Assembly: GCA_030147525.1 (NCBI GenBank)
Contig: JASBVF010000029.1
Span: 32,153 to 96,152, forward strand
Direction of reading: 5' to 3'
DNA from: Bacteroidota bacterium
GTDB lineage: Bacteria; Bacteroidota; Bacteroidia; Chitinophagales; Saprospiraceae
DNA length: 64,000 nucleotides
The position numbers and the translations under genes were made by a program. The notes under the pieces were generated by a model. The model saw only the letters and a list, made by a program, of their open reading frames with translations, searched no databases and was not told the DNA's origin. Of this stretch, positions 1 to 7,582 are shown in pieces; position 1 is the stretch's first letter; each line of letters opens with the position of its first letter.

Positions 1-126
1 GGCCGTTTCTCCGGAGAGTTCAGTGACAGCGTCGATATTTCACAAAATGGAGCTGGAAGTTATTTTCTGCAAGTGACGCAGGACGATAAAGTTTTTACAA
101 AAAAAATTGTGCTGACCAATAAGTAA
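1..126 (+). CDS. C-terminal end of a T9SS type A cargo protein (partial)
   Basis: Frame 1 is open from the window edge to a TAA at 124-126 and gives 41 residues ending KIVLTNK. The pattern (GAGSYFLQV, a short turn, then KVFTKKIVL) is the last pair of beta strands of the T9SS type A sorting domain, which directs outer-membrane export and surface attachment in Bacteroidota. The same ending is seen in the adhesin at 29104. The protein body lies outside the window, so its function cannot be stated. Confidence 0.75.
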   Translation, partial: GRFSGEFSDSVDISQNGAGSYFLQVTQDDKVFTKKIVLTNK

Positions 127-210
127 AGTCTGACTGGGTTGCGATCATTTCCAACCTTCATAATTTACCTGGATAGACCAAAATAAAAGGTATTTTTTCT
201 CAATCACACA

Positions 211-244
211 GGGGCTGCAACTTAACGCAGTCCCTTGCTTTTTA
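211..244 (+). terminator. Terminator after the partial T9SS gene
   Basis: GGGGCTGC (211-218) pairs with GCAGTCCC (227-234) with one G-U pair and an 8-nt loop. A T-rich run follows. It separates the leading gene from the tRNA-His unit. Confidence 0.6.
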
Positions 245-273
245 AAAAAAAAGAATTTTCATCCTGAAAACAT

Positions 274-305
274 TTTGAAAAAAGTGGGAACTATTCCTAA
301 ATTTG
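274..305 (+). promoter_or_regulatory. Promoter of tRNA-His
   Basis: TTTG at 274-277, a 20-bp spacer and TAAATTTG at 298-305 match the Bacteroidota sigma-ABfr consensus (TTTG, about 19 bp, TAnnTTTG). The predicted start near 311 lies about 43 nt before the tRNA. It is the best full promoter in the window and a useful reference for the weaker ones. Confidence 0.75.
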
Positions 306-354
306 CGGCGCTTAAAAAAGCACGTATGATTTTTAACGATCATCATAACTTATT

Positions 355-428
355 CCCCTTGTAGCTCAGTTGGCTAGAGCGCCGGATTGTGGTTCCGGAG
401 GTCAGTGGTTCGAGCCCACTCGAGGGGA
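355..428 (+). tRNA. tRNA-His (anticodon GTG), without encoded G-1 and with A73
   Basis: A full cloverleaf folds. The acceptor pairs 355-361 with 421-427 (first pair C-G, one U-G). The D arm is GCTC/GAGC, the anticodon arm CCGGA/TCCGG with loop TTGTGGT, and the T arm AGTGG/CCACT. The CCA is not encoded. Bacterial tRNA-His normally carries an extra G at -1 facing C73. Here the base before position 1 is T (354) and the discriminator is A (428). Loss of both is the pattern known from alphaproteobacteria. The gene lies directly upstream of hisS, whose product also looks alphaproteobacterial. A terminator at 431 ends the transcript. Confidence 0.93.
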
Positions 429-430
429 CA

Positions 431-466
431 AAAAGCATTACTTTCGCAGTAATGCTTTTTTGTTTT
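431..466 (+). terminator. Terminator of tRNA-His
   Basis: AAAAGCATTAC (431-441) pairs perfectly with GTAATGCTTTT (449-459) and runs into a T tract. It begins 2 nt after the tRNA, so hisS at 504 probably relies on read-through or on a weak start of its own. Confidence 0.8.
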
Positions 467-503
467 AGTCAAATCCAATTCCCTAATTCACTAATTTACC
501 AGC

Positions 504-2075
504 ATGGAAAGAGGTAACATCCCCCGCAAGATCAAAGGATTCAGAGACATCGATGCCGATCAGATGGAACTTCGGCAGCGTATCATCAAAGCGGCAAGCA
601 AGGTGTACCGCTCCTATGGCTTCGAACATTGGGATACCCCCGTGCTCGAATACGCCGATGCGCTCGGTAAATACATGCCCGATGAAGACACCGTCGACAA
701 GGGCGTATATTCCTTCCGCAATCCCGAAGAAGAACCCATTCTCAATCCTGACGGTAATGAATTGCGGGATGCTGAGGGGAAAGCATTCATGGAAAACGCA
801 CCGCTCGCCATGCGTTACGACCTCACGGCTCCGCTTGCAAGGGTATACGCCGAGCGACTTTGGCTGGATGTAAAGCGTAGACAGGTTGCACAGGGACGTC
901 CGCCGCTCTTCCGGCGTTTTCAGTACGGGCCGGTTTTCCGTTATGAAATAAAACTGCTCCCGGGCCGCTTCCGGGAGTTCTGGCAACTCGACTTCGACAC
1001 CGTCGGAACGGATGACGTGGCCGCCGACGCTGAAGCCTGCATGATTCTCAGTGATGCACTGGAGGCGATTGGTTTGAAAAGAGGCACCTACGTGGTGCGG
1101 GTCAACAATCGTAAAGTACTCAAGGGATTTCTCGCCTCGGTCGGCATTGTTTCAGAAGAGCAGGAGGGCGCAGTGTTACGAGTGATTGACAAGCTTGATA
1201 AAATCGGCTGGGACGACATGCGCCTTGAACTCGGTCCAGGCCGCACGGATAGCTCCGGTGCTGCTGTGCCGGGACTCAACCTTTCCGACGATATTTCACA
1301 AAAGATCATAGACTTTTTAAAATTAGCGACCGGTGCATCCAATCGTACGGAAGTACTCGAACGCCTGACTTCTGCCGCCGGCGATAACGAAATGGCGCAG
1401 GAAGGCCTGGCCGAGCTCCGTAAAATGGATGGCCTTTGGAATAAACTTGGTTTCGATGAAGAGCGCATCCTGCTCGATCCGACGCTGATGCGGGGCATGG
1501 CCTATTACACCGGACCAGTATTCGAAGCGGAATCTTTGCTGACTTATAAGGATGAAAAAGGCAAGGAACGCAAAGTCGGCTCCATCTGTGGCGGTGGTCG
1601 TTACGACGGACTGGTGGAAAAACTGCTCGGCATGAAAGTCCCTGCTACCGGTGCGTCCATTGGCGTGGATCGTTTGGCGGAATTGCTGCGCATGGTGAAC
1701 CCCGGCGAAGTGAAAGCTGAAGGGCCGGTTTTTATCGCCTATTTTGATGATGAGTTGCAGGGCGAATATTACCGCATCGCCAGGGAATTGCGACAGGCGG
1801 GAATTGATGCGGAAGTCTATTGCGGAGCATACAAAGGCTTCCGTAAAATGAAAAAACAAATGTCGTACGCCGATGATAAAAATTGCCCCATCGTCATTCT
1901 CCTGGGCGGCGACGAAGCTGCGAAGGGGGTTGTTTCCATCAAAAACCTCAAGCTCGGCAAGGAACTTTCGGCTACCATTACCGATAAGCAAGAGTGGATC
2001 AGCCGGGTGCAGCGGGAAGTGCCTTTGAAGGAACTTGTTGATTTTGTGAAAGAACAACTCGGCCATGCAGGATAA
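504..2075 (+). CDS. hisS: Histidyl-tRNA synthetase, divergent alphaproteobacterial-like type
   Basis: Class II synthetase that charges tRNA-His. It has 523 residues against about 420-460 for common bacterial forms. Visible motifs: RYDLTAPLAR (about 115), motif 2 FRYEIKLLPGRFREF (about 146), RVNNRKVLKG (about 199), the histidine loop RGMAYYTGPVFEAE (330), and the GGGRYDGLVEKL plus PATGASIGVDRL segment. From memory these match alphaproteobacterial HisRS (RGLEYYTGPVFEAE, VNNRKVLDG, PGRFRQFMQFDADTVG) better than E. coli or Bacteroides forms. The motif 2 loop that reads position 73 differs from the E. coli ERPQKGR sequence and appears one residue longer. An extra segment lies at about residues 72-97. 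The stop overlaps gmhA by 11 nt. Enzyme identity is sure; the transfer is inferred. Confidence 0.96.
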   Translation: MERGNIPRKIKGFRDIDADQMELRQRIIKAASKVYRSYGFEHWDTPVLEYADALGKYMPDEDTVDKGVYSFRNPEEEPILNPDGNELRDAEGKAFMENAPLAMRYDLTAPLARVYAERLWLDVKRRQVAQGRPPLFRRFQYGPVFRYEIKLLPGRFREFWQLDFDTVGTDDVAADAEACMILSDALEAIGLKRGTYVVRVNNRKVLKGFLASVGIVSEEQEGAVLRVIDKLDKIGWDDMRLELGPGRTDSSGAAVPGLNLSDDISQKIIDFLKLATGASNRTEVLERLTSAAGDNEMAQEGLAELRKMDGLWNKLGFDEERILLDPTLMRGMAYYTGPVFEAESLLTYKDEKGKERKVGSICGGGRYDGLVEKLLGMKVPATGASIGVDRLAELLRMVNPGEVKAEGPVFIAYFDDELQGEYYRIARELRQAGIDAEVYCGAYKGFRKMKKQMSYADDKNCPIVILLGGDEAAKGVVSIKNLKLGKELSATITDKQEWISRVQREVPLKELVDFVKEQLGHAG

Positions 2076-2643
2076 GATCCGGTCCATTCTCTCGGAAAAT
2101 ATCTCCGTCAAGCAGACCATGCTAGCGGATGAGGAGTTGATGCGCTTGATCGATAAGACTGTCGGGGCAGTTGTTGCTGCTTTTAAAAACGGTAACAAAG
2201 TCCTCTTTTGCGGCAACGGCGGTAGCGCCGCCGATGCTCAACACCTCGCCGCCGAACTTTCCGGCCGTTTTTATCTCGACCGCAAGCCGCTGTTTGCAGA
2301 AGCGCTCCATGTCAATACTTCTTTTCTGACAGCTGTTTCCAATGATTACGGTTTTGAAAATGCCTTTGCACGTGCGGTTGAAGCAATGGGCCGGCCGGGT
2401 GATTTGCTCGTAGCGCTTTCCACTTCCGGCAACTCCACCAATATTTTAAATGCGATTGAAAAAGCCCTTTCACTGAAAATGCTTGTCATAGGCATGACCG
2501 GTGAAACTGGTGGAAAAATGAATGATCGCTGTGATTTTTTAATCAAAATACCATCCGCTGTTACGCCCCGTATTCAGGAGGGCCACATCCTGACAGGCCA
2601 TATAATTTGTGAACTGGCTGAACAGTTACTTTTTGGACGTTGA
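2065..2643 (+). CDS. gmhA: Sedoheptulose-7-phosphate isomerase (SIS domain)
   Basis: 192 residues, the normal GmhA length. The enzyme converts sedoheptulose 7-phosphate to D-glycero-D-manno-heptose 7-phosphate, the first step of ADP-heptose synthesis for LPS core or S-layer glycans, in the cytosol. Visible: an N-terminal helix, the SIS phosphate-binding segment CGNGGSAADAQHLAAEL (about 51-67), the second site LVALSTSGNSTNI (about 115-127), and the C-terminal EGHILTGHIICELAEQ with the expected active-site Glu and His. It overlaps hisS by 11 nt, so translation is probably coupled. No other heptose gene is nearby. Confidence 0.93.
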   Translation: MQDKIRSILSENISVKQTMLADEELMRLIDKTVGAVVAAFKNGNKVLFCGNGGSAADAQHLAAELSGRFYLDRKPLFAEALHVNTSFLTAVSNDYGFENAFARAVEAMGRPGDLLVALSTSGNSTNILNAIEKALSLKMLVIGMTGETGGKMNDRCDFLIKIPSAVTPRIQEGHILTGHIICELAEQLLFGR

Positions 2644-2706
2644 AGCTTGCCCTGTTTTTGAAAAAAGCATTGCCCTTCGCACCCTTACCATTCTCTGGCA
2701 TCGCTT

Positions 2707-3867
2707 TCACTCCCTGAAAGTCGTTTGCCCCCATCTTTTGAAAGTAAAAAACGTCATGATCAGGAAAGCCCGGCGCATGAGGCGGTAAGAAATCCAGTTC
2801 CGAAAGCGAACCCATCGGCCAGCTTTTTTTTCAAAATCTTCCATCGTGATCCGGGTGCAATTTTCGAGAACATTTTCCAGTCGCTCACAGAGTTCCTGCA
2901 CTAGGTTGGGTTCGTAACTTTCGACGTTTGTTTCAATGCTGCCGTAGGTACTAAGGTAATTTAGGTTGAAAGACCCAAGAGTGAACCACCTTCGGTCAAT
3001 GACCATCACCTTGGCATGCAGGATGGAGGCATTCCATTCGTAAATTTCAATACCTTTCGATAATAAGTAGCGGTAAAGGTGTGAGCCAGCGAATTGAAGC
3101 ATCGGAACATCGGAGCGCCCTGCCAGGACTAGTTTAATGTTGACGCCCCGCCGGGTAGCCAATTCCATTTCCCTACGAAAACGATTACCGGGAAGAAAGT
3201 AACTAGCAACGATCAGTACAGTAGTTTGCGACTTGCGAACGGCCTGCCGATAGCGGTCGTCCACCTGATTTTTATATCGGAACCAATCGTTGTGAATGAC
3301 CCGTGTCAGCCCTGTGACTTGTGAGCCGGGGGCTTTTTTCCTGCCAAGGAGTTTGATAGGTGGCAGCAGCTTTTTACCCCAAAGCTCCGTGCAAATGGTT
3401 TGGAGTTTCTGGCAGATTTCACCTTCCAGCCAAAGTGCAAAATCCAGCCAGGCTGGCTCAGAATCATTACCCCGGTACCGATCAGCGATATTGATGCCGC
3501 CCACCAGTGCACGGCGGCCATCTGCCAGGGCTATTTTATGGTGTAACCTTCGTCCAAAAAACCAACCTTTGAAAGAAAATAACGGTGAAAAAAAACGGAG
3601 GTGAATTCCTGCTGCTTTGATTTTCGCAATAAAACCATCAGAAAGGCTGCCAGATCCGTAAGCGTCGAGTAATAAATAAATGGAGACGCCTTTTTCAGCA
3701 GCTTTTTTCAGTGCAAGCAGTATTTTTTGGCCGGTTGCATCATCTGCCAGACGGTAGGTCTGCAAGTGAAGAACTTCATCGGCAGTGTCGATGAGTTTTT
3801 CCAAAGCAGTGAAAAACTCTTCACCACTCTGCACAAGGCGGATTGCAGGACTGACTGTGCTGGGCAT
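2707..3867 (-). CDS. Phospholipase D / cardiolipin synthase-like protein
   Basis: 386 residues with two HKD motifs: HHKIALADGRRALVGGIN (about 110-127) and HAKVMVIDRRWFTLGSFNLN (about 281-300). Two HxKxxxxD motifs in one chain form a single active site in the PLD superfamily. The domain order resembles ClsB-type cardiolipin synthases. There is no clear signal peptide or membrane helix at the N-terminus, while the C-terminal 40 residues are basic and hydrophobic and could lie on the membrane. It converges on gmhA with about 60 bp between. The substrate is not settled: phospholipid exchange is likely, a nuclease is possible. Confidence 0.85.
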   Translation of the reverse strand: MPSTVSPAIRLVQSGEEFFTALEKLIDTADEVLHLQTYRLADDATGQKILLALKKAAEKGVSIYLLLDAYGSGSLSDGFIAKIKAAGIHLRFFSPLFSFKGWFFGRRLHHKIALADGRRALVGGINIADRYRGNDSEPAWLDFALWLEGEICQKLQTICTELWGKKLLPPIKLLGRKKAPGSQVTGLTRVIHNDWFRYKNQVDDRYRQAVRKSQTTVLIVASYFLPGNRFRREMELATRRGVNIKLVLAGRSDVPMLQFAGSHLYRYLLSKGIEIYEWNASILHAKVMVIDRRWFTLGSFNLNYLSTYGSIETNVESYEPNLVQELCERLENVLENCTRITMEDFEKKAGRWVRFRNWISYRLMRRAFLIMTFFTFKRWGQTTFRE

Positions 3868-3898
3868 TTTAATAAATCTTAGAAGCGAAAATAAAAAA

Positions 3899-3931
3899 CC
3901 CTTGCAACTGGAGGTGCAAGGGTTTTCATTT
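3899..3931. terminator. Bidirectional hairpin upstream of the PLD gene
   Basis: CCCTTGCA (3899-3906) pairs with TGCAAGGG (3915-3922). T-rich sequence lies on the plus side and A-rich sequence on the other, so it can stop transcription either way. On the minus strand it lies in the PLD leader, about 30 nt before the start codon. Confidence 0.5.
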
Positions 3932-3952
3932 TAAAAAAATATCTCAGCCAAA

Positions 3953-3997
3953 AAAGGGCAAAAAAAAAAAGACTACTGACAGTGTCAAGTAGTCTTT
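3953..3997 (-). terminator. Terminator of tRNA-Glu
   Basis: Read on the minus strand, AAAGACTACT (complement of 3988-3997) pairs with AGTAGTCTTT (complement of 3968-3977), and a long T run follows. It begins 10 nt after the tRNA. Confidence 0.8.
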
Positions 3998-4006
3998 GAA
4001 ATTTAG

Positions 4007-4078
4007 TAGCCCGTACGGGAATTGAACCCGTGTTTCCGCCGTGAAAGGGCGGCGTCCTAACCCCTAGACGAACGGGCC
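4007..4078 (-). tRNA. tRNA-Glu (anticodon TTC)
   Basis: The minus strand folds as a cloverleaf: acceptor GGCCCGT with ACGGGCT (first pair G-U), anticodon loop CTTTCAC with TTC, T loop TTCAATT, discriminator A at 4007. The CCA is not encoded. It has its own promoter (4117-4146) and terminator (3953-3997). Confidence 0.95.
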
Positions 4079-4116
4079 AAAACTTTATATTTATCTACTT
4101 TCCTTCGAAAGCGGGG

Positions 4117-4146
4117 CAAAGATATGACCGTTTTTAAAAAAACAAA
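4117..4146 (-). promoter_or_regulatory. Promoter of tRNA-Glu
   Basis: On the minus strand, TTTG (complement of 4143-4146), an 18-bp spacer and TATCTTTG (complement of 4117-4124). The predicted start near 4111 is about 33 nt before the tRNA. Confidence 0.7.
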
Positions 4147-4203
4147 GCCTTCTAAAAATTTTTTTTAAAATCTTTTCCAGTACACAGGATTTGATTGTTT
4201 GTT

Positions 4204-4211
4204 TAACTTTG
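4204..4211 (+). promoter_or_regulatory. -7 box of the gapA promoter
   Basis: TAACTTTG matches TAnnTTTG. A clear TTTG -33 element is not visible. The leader to the ATG at 4325 would be about 107 nt. It faces the tRNA-Glu promoter in the same gap. Confidence 0.55.
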
Positions 4212-4324
4212 CACCGCCCGATTCAATACCGTCCTAACCTATGCTATTGGGAGTAAGTTCCCTGGCCTCTCAGAATAGACCATTCTTATCATTTAACATA
4301 AATTACTAAACTCAATATCCACTT

Positions 4325-5323
4325 ATGGCTAAAAGAATTGCAATTAATGGATTCGGTCGCATTGGCCGCCTCACCTTGAGAAACCTCCTCAAGAAAAACG
4401 ATGTCGAGATCGTTGCGATCAACGACCTGACTGACAATCGTACCCTCGCTCATCTTTTCAAGTATGACACCATGCATGGCAAGTTTGAGGGCGAAGTGAC
4501 TTCTGACGATGAAAACCTTTACATCAACGGAAAGAAAATCGTTTGCTCAGCTGTACGCAACCCGGAAGAACTTCCCTGGAAAGAGTTGAAAGTAGATGTA
4601 GTGCTGGAGTGTACAGGTATCTTCCGTTCAAAAGACAAGGCTGGTCTTCACCTGAAAGCAGGTGCTAAGCGGGTTGTTATCTCTGCTCCGGCGAAAGGCT
4701 CTGACGTACCTACTTACGTTATCGGTGCCAACGCTGATCAGATGAAAGCTTCCGAAGAAGTTGTCTCCAATGCATCCTGTACCACGAACTGCCTTGTTCC
4801 AATGGTTCAGGTTTTGGATAAAAACTTCGGTATCGAACAGTTTTTCATGACTACGATCCACGCCTACACTTCCGACCAGAACATTCAGGACGGCCCACAC
4901 AGCGACCTGCGCCGTGCAAGAGCTGCCGCTGAAAACATTGTGCCTACATCAACCGGTGCTGAAGCAGCTGTTGTACTCGTGGCTCCACACCTAAAAGGCA
5001 AAATTGCTGCTCATGCGATCCGTGTACCGGTGGCTACCGGTTCAATGGTTGATATGGTTTGCGTTTTGAAAAAAGGCACAACCGTAGAAGAAATCAACGA
5101 GAAATTTAAAAATGCGTCTGAGACTAACCTCAAGGGCGTACTCGAATATTGCAACGACGAAATTGTTTCCAGCGATATCGTCCGCAATCCACATTCTTGT
5201 ATCTTCGACGCCGGATTGACTCAGTTGAATGGCAACACCTGCCGTATCGTGGGTTGGTACGACAACGAAGCCGGCTACTCTGCCCGCCTGGCTGACCTGG
5301 CGGAAATGATGGCCAATCAATAA
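4325..5323 (+). CDS. gapA: Glyceraldehyde-3-phosphate dehydrogenase
   Basis: 332 residues, full length. It oxidises glyceraldehyde 3-phosphate to 1,3-bisphosphoglycerate with NAD in glycolysis, in the cytosol. The N-terminal NAD fold starts NGFGRIGR; the catalytic loop SNASCTTNC puts the nucleophilic Cys at 152; the partner His is in TTIHAYTSDQ; the signature WYDNEAGYSARLADL is near the end. Codon use is GC-ending, as expected of a highly expressed gene. pgk follows 150 bp downstream, but a terminator at 5345 lies between, so the two share a locus rather than clearly one transcript. Confidence 0.97.
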   Translation: MAKRIAINGFGRIGRLTLRNLLKKNDVEIVAINDLTDNRTLAHLFKYDTMHGKFEGEVTSDDENLYINGKKIVCSAVRNPEELPWKELKVDVVLECTGIFRSKDKAGLHLKAGAKRVVISAPAKGSDVPTYVIGANADQMKASEEVVSNASCTTNCLVPMVQVLDKNFGIEQFFMTTIHAYTSDQNIQDGPHSDLRRARAAAENIVPTSTGAEAAVVLVAPHLKGKIAAHAIRVPVATGSMVDMVCVLKKGTTVEEINEKFKNASETNLKGVLEYCNDEIVSSDIVRNPHSCIFDAGLTQLNGNTCRIVGWYDNEAGYSARLADLAEMMANQ

Positions 5324-5344
5324 GATTGAATTAGTATGAAAATG

Positions 5345-5386
5345 AGACACTATCCGGCCTTTGATGCTGTGGTAGTGTCTTTTTGT
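5345..5386 (+). terminator. Terminator of gapA
   Basis: AGACACTA (5345-5352) pairs with TAGTGTCT (5373-5380), then TTTTGTT. Confidence 0.65.
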
Positions 5387-5396
5387 TGGATGTTTA

Positions 5397-5466
5397 GGTG
5401 TTTGTGTTTTTTGGTGTTTGCGACGCCCCTCTCACAAACACCCAAACTCCCAACAACACAAACACC
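5397..5466 (+). repeat. Nested inverted repeat of GTGTTTG units in the pgk leader
   Basis: GGTGTTTGTGTT (5397-5408) is perfectly complementary to AACACAAACACC (5455-5466). An inner pair GGTGTTTG (5413-5420) and CAAACACC (5435-5442) sits inside it. The outer arm ends 6 nt before the pgk ATG. The arms are built from short repeated words, as in the hairpin before rtcB at 60309. It could act as a leader hairpin or be slippage-derived filler. Confidence 0.6.
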
Positions 5467-5472
5467 CTCGTC

Positions 5473-6675
5473 ATGGAAATTAATTTTAAAAATAAAAAAG
5501 CACTGATCCGGGTGGATTTTAATGTGCCGCTCGATAAAGCTTACAACATCACGGATGATACCCGCATCCGGATGGCGCTGCCTACGATTCAGCATGTTTT
5601 AAAAAATGGTGGCTCCGCAATTCTGATGTCCCATCTCGGGCGTCCGCTGAAAAAACTGAAAGAGGACGGAAGCCTCGATGTAGAAAAATTTACGCTCCGG
5701 CATCTCACAGGACATTTGGGCGAGTTGCTTGGCGTCGCTGTAAAATTCTGCCCTGAAACTGTGGGTGATACAGCCCAACAAATGGCAGATGCACTGCAAC
5801 CCGGTGAGGTTTTAATGCTTGAAAACACCCGTTTTCAAAAAGAAGAAGAAAAAGGCGACCCGGAATTCTCGAAAAAGCTCGCCGCACTCGGTGATGTTTA
5901 CGTCAATGATGCCTTCGGAACGGCACACCGTGCGCATGCCTCCACGACTATCGTAGCCCAGTATTTTGCACCGGAGGCCCGTACATTCGGGTTTTTGATG
6001 AAAAATGAAGTCGAAAATGCCGGCAAGGTGCTAAATAATCCCGCACGGCCTTTCACCGCCATCACCGGCGGTGCGAAAGTTTCTGATAAAATTCTGCTGC
6101 TCGAACGCTTCCTCGACCTGGTGGACAATATTATTATTGGTGGCGGCATGGCTTACACTTTTTTCAAGGCACAGGGCGGCAAGATCGGTAACTCGCTCGT
6201 CGAAGACGACCGGCTTGAACTGGCGGCCGAACTGCTGAAAAAAGCAGAAGCCAAAGGCGTGAAAATTTATCTACCGGTTGACAGCGTGGTTGCTGACAAA
6301 TTTGACAATAATGCCGACCGGAAGGTGACGGCCAGCAACGCCGTACCGGATGGCTACATGGGTCTCGATATCGGCGAGAAGGCCAGGGCTGAATTTTCCA
6401 GTGTGATCAAATCCTCGAAAACGATTATCTGGAACGGTCCGATGGGTGTTTTTGAAATGCCCAACTTTGCCGAAGGCACCAAAACCATCGCCACGGCAGT
6501 TGCGGAAGCTACCAAAGCGGGTGCATTCTCACTCGTTGGCGGCGGCGATAGCGTAGCTGCGGTCAATCAGATGGGACTGGCTGATGAGGTAAGTTTCGTT
6601 TCAACCGGTGGAGGTGCAATGCTGGAAATGTTGGAAGGAAAAGAGCTGCCCGGTATCAAGGCCATTACCGGGTAA
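5473..6675 (+). CDS. pgk: Phosphoglycerate kinase
   Basis: About 400 residues, the usual PGK length. It transfers phosphate from 1,3-bisphosphoglycerate to ADP. Visible: [14 protein letters not shown] at the N-terminus, [27 protein letters not shown], the hinge region [23 protein letters not shown], and the glycine-rich [13 protein letters not shown] and [13 protein letters not shown] near the end. The ATG at 5473 was chosen over a GTG at 5398 because the extra 25 codons lie in the inverted repeat and have no counterpart in PGK. Confidence 0.96.
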   Translation: MEINFKNKKALIRVDFNVPLDKAYNITDDTRIRMALPTIQHVLKNGGSAILMSHLGRPLKKLKEDGSLDVEKFTLRHLTGHLGELLGVAVKFCPETVGDTAQQMADALQPGEVLMLENTRFQKEEEKGDPEFSKKLAALGDVYVNDAFGTAHRAHASTTIVAQYFAPEARTFGFLMKNEVENAGKVLNNPARPFTAITGGAKVSDKILLLERFLDLVDNIIIGGGMAYTFFKAQGGKIGNSLVEDDRLELAAELLKKAEAKGVKIYLPVDSVVADKFDNNADRKVTASNAVPDGYMGLDIGEKARAEFSSVIKSSKTIIWNGPMGVFEMPNFAEGTKTIATAVAEATKAGAFSLVGGGDSVAAVNQMGLADEVSFVSTGGGAMLEMLEGKELPGIKAITG

Positions 6676-6692
6676 GATAAAAAATGTAAGAG

Positions 6693-6755
6693 AGGCTACC
6701 TTGCAGGTTCAGTCGGCAAATGCCGAAGGACAACCTGGGAGGCAGCCTTTTTTTA
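6693..6755 (+). terminator. Terminator of pgk
   Basis: A three-part stem: AGGCT/AGCCT, AGGTT/AACCT and an inner CGGCA/TGCCG. A run of T at 6748-6754 overlaps the last codons of the convergent uppP gene. Confidence 0.65.
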
Positions 6756-7526
6756 TTGGTTGAGTGCGAATAAAATAAACAACAAGCCCACCACGATCCG
6801 GTAATATCCGAAACCGGTAAATCCATGCCTGCTAAGTATATTGACAAACCATTCCACAGCGATGTAAGCGGTAACAAACGCTACAACAAACCCGATGGCC
6901 AACAGTTGCCACTGTTCGCCTGTGATCGTTCCCTCAAACTTGAACAGGTCATACCCCGATGCTGCGGCCATGGTCGGGACGGCGAGCAGGAAGGAAAATT
7001 CAGCTGCGCTTTTTTTCGACAGGCCATTGGCCATGCCACCGATAATCGTGGCAGCGGCCCTCGAAACGCCCGGCACCATCGATAAGCACTGAAACAGGCC
7101 GATGTATAGCGCTTTTTTGTAAGAAATGTTGGAAAGCTCATCAGTAGTCTGTTCCACAGGTTTCATACGCCGGTCCAGCCAGATGAGGATGACGCCGCCT
7201 ACGATCAGCGACACTGCGACGACCCAGTGGTTGAAAAGGTAGGTTTTGATAATTTCATACAAAATGAAACCAATGACAGCAGAGGGCAAAAAAGCTACGA
7301 ACAGTTTGAGATAAACTTGAAAATCGAACAGAAACCTCCGGGCATACAGAAAAACGATGGCCAGGATTGCACCCAATTGAATGAAAATTTCAAACGTTTT
7401 GGTAAACTCATCTTCCCCGTTGCCAAGCAGGTATGACAGTAAAATCATGTGACCGGTAGATGAAACCGGGAGGAACTCGGTAACTCCTTCAACGATTGCG
7501 GTTAGAATGGCATCTAAAAGTGTCAT
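6753..7526 (-). CDS. uppP: Undecaprenyl-diphosphatase (BacA/UppP family)
   Basis: 257 residues, the usual length is about 265. This membrane enzyme recycles undecaprenyl pyrophosphate for peptidoglycan and glycan synthesis. The two signatures are present: EGVTEFLPVSSTGH (about 13-26) with the catalytic Glu and Ser cluster, and PGVSRAAATIIGGM (about 149-162) with the conserved Arg. Seven to eight hydrophobic segments are visible. A CAAACTTA at 7564-7571 (minus-strand TAAGTTTG) may be its -7 box. It is convergent with pgk. Confidence 0.95.
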   Translation of the reverse strand: MTLLDAILTAIVEGVTEFLPVSSTGHMILLSYLLGNGEDEFTKTFEIFIQLGAILAIVFLYARRFLFDFQVYLKLFVAFLPSAVIGFILYEIIKTYLFNHWVVAVSLIVGGVILIWLDRRMKPVEQTTDELSNISYKKALYIGLFQCLSMVPGVSRAAATIIGGMANGLSKKSAAEFSFLLAVPTMAAASGYDLFKFEGTITGEQWQLLAIGFVVAFVTAYIAVEWFVNILSRHGFTGFGYYRIVVGLLFILFALNQ

Positions 7527-7582
7527 TTGGACGTTGTGATTTCGATTTGAATTAATCGGTTTTCAAACTTACCGGAAGAATC

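Noticed and set aside
1323..2216. 297-codon minus-strand frame across hisS and gmhA
   Set aside because: It overlaps two certain genes in antisense and shows no family resemblance.
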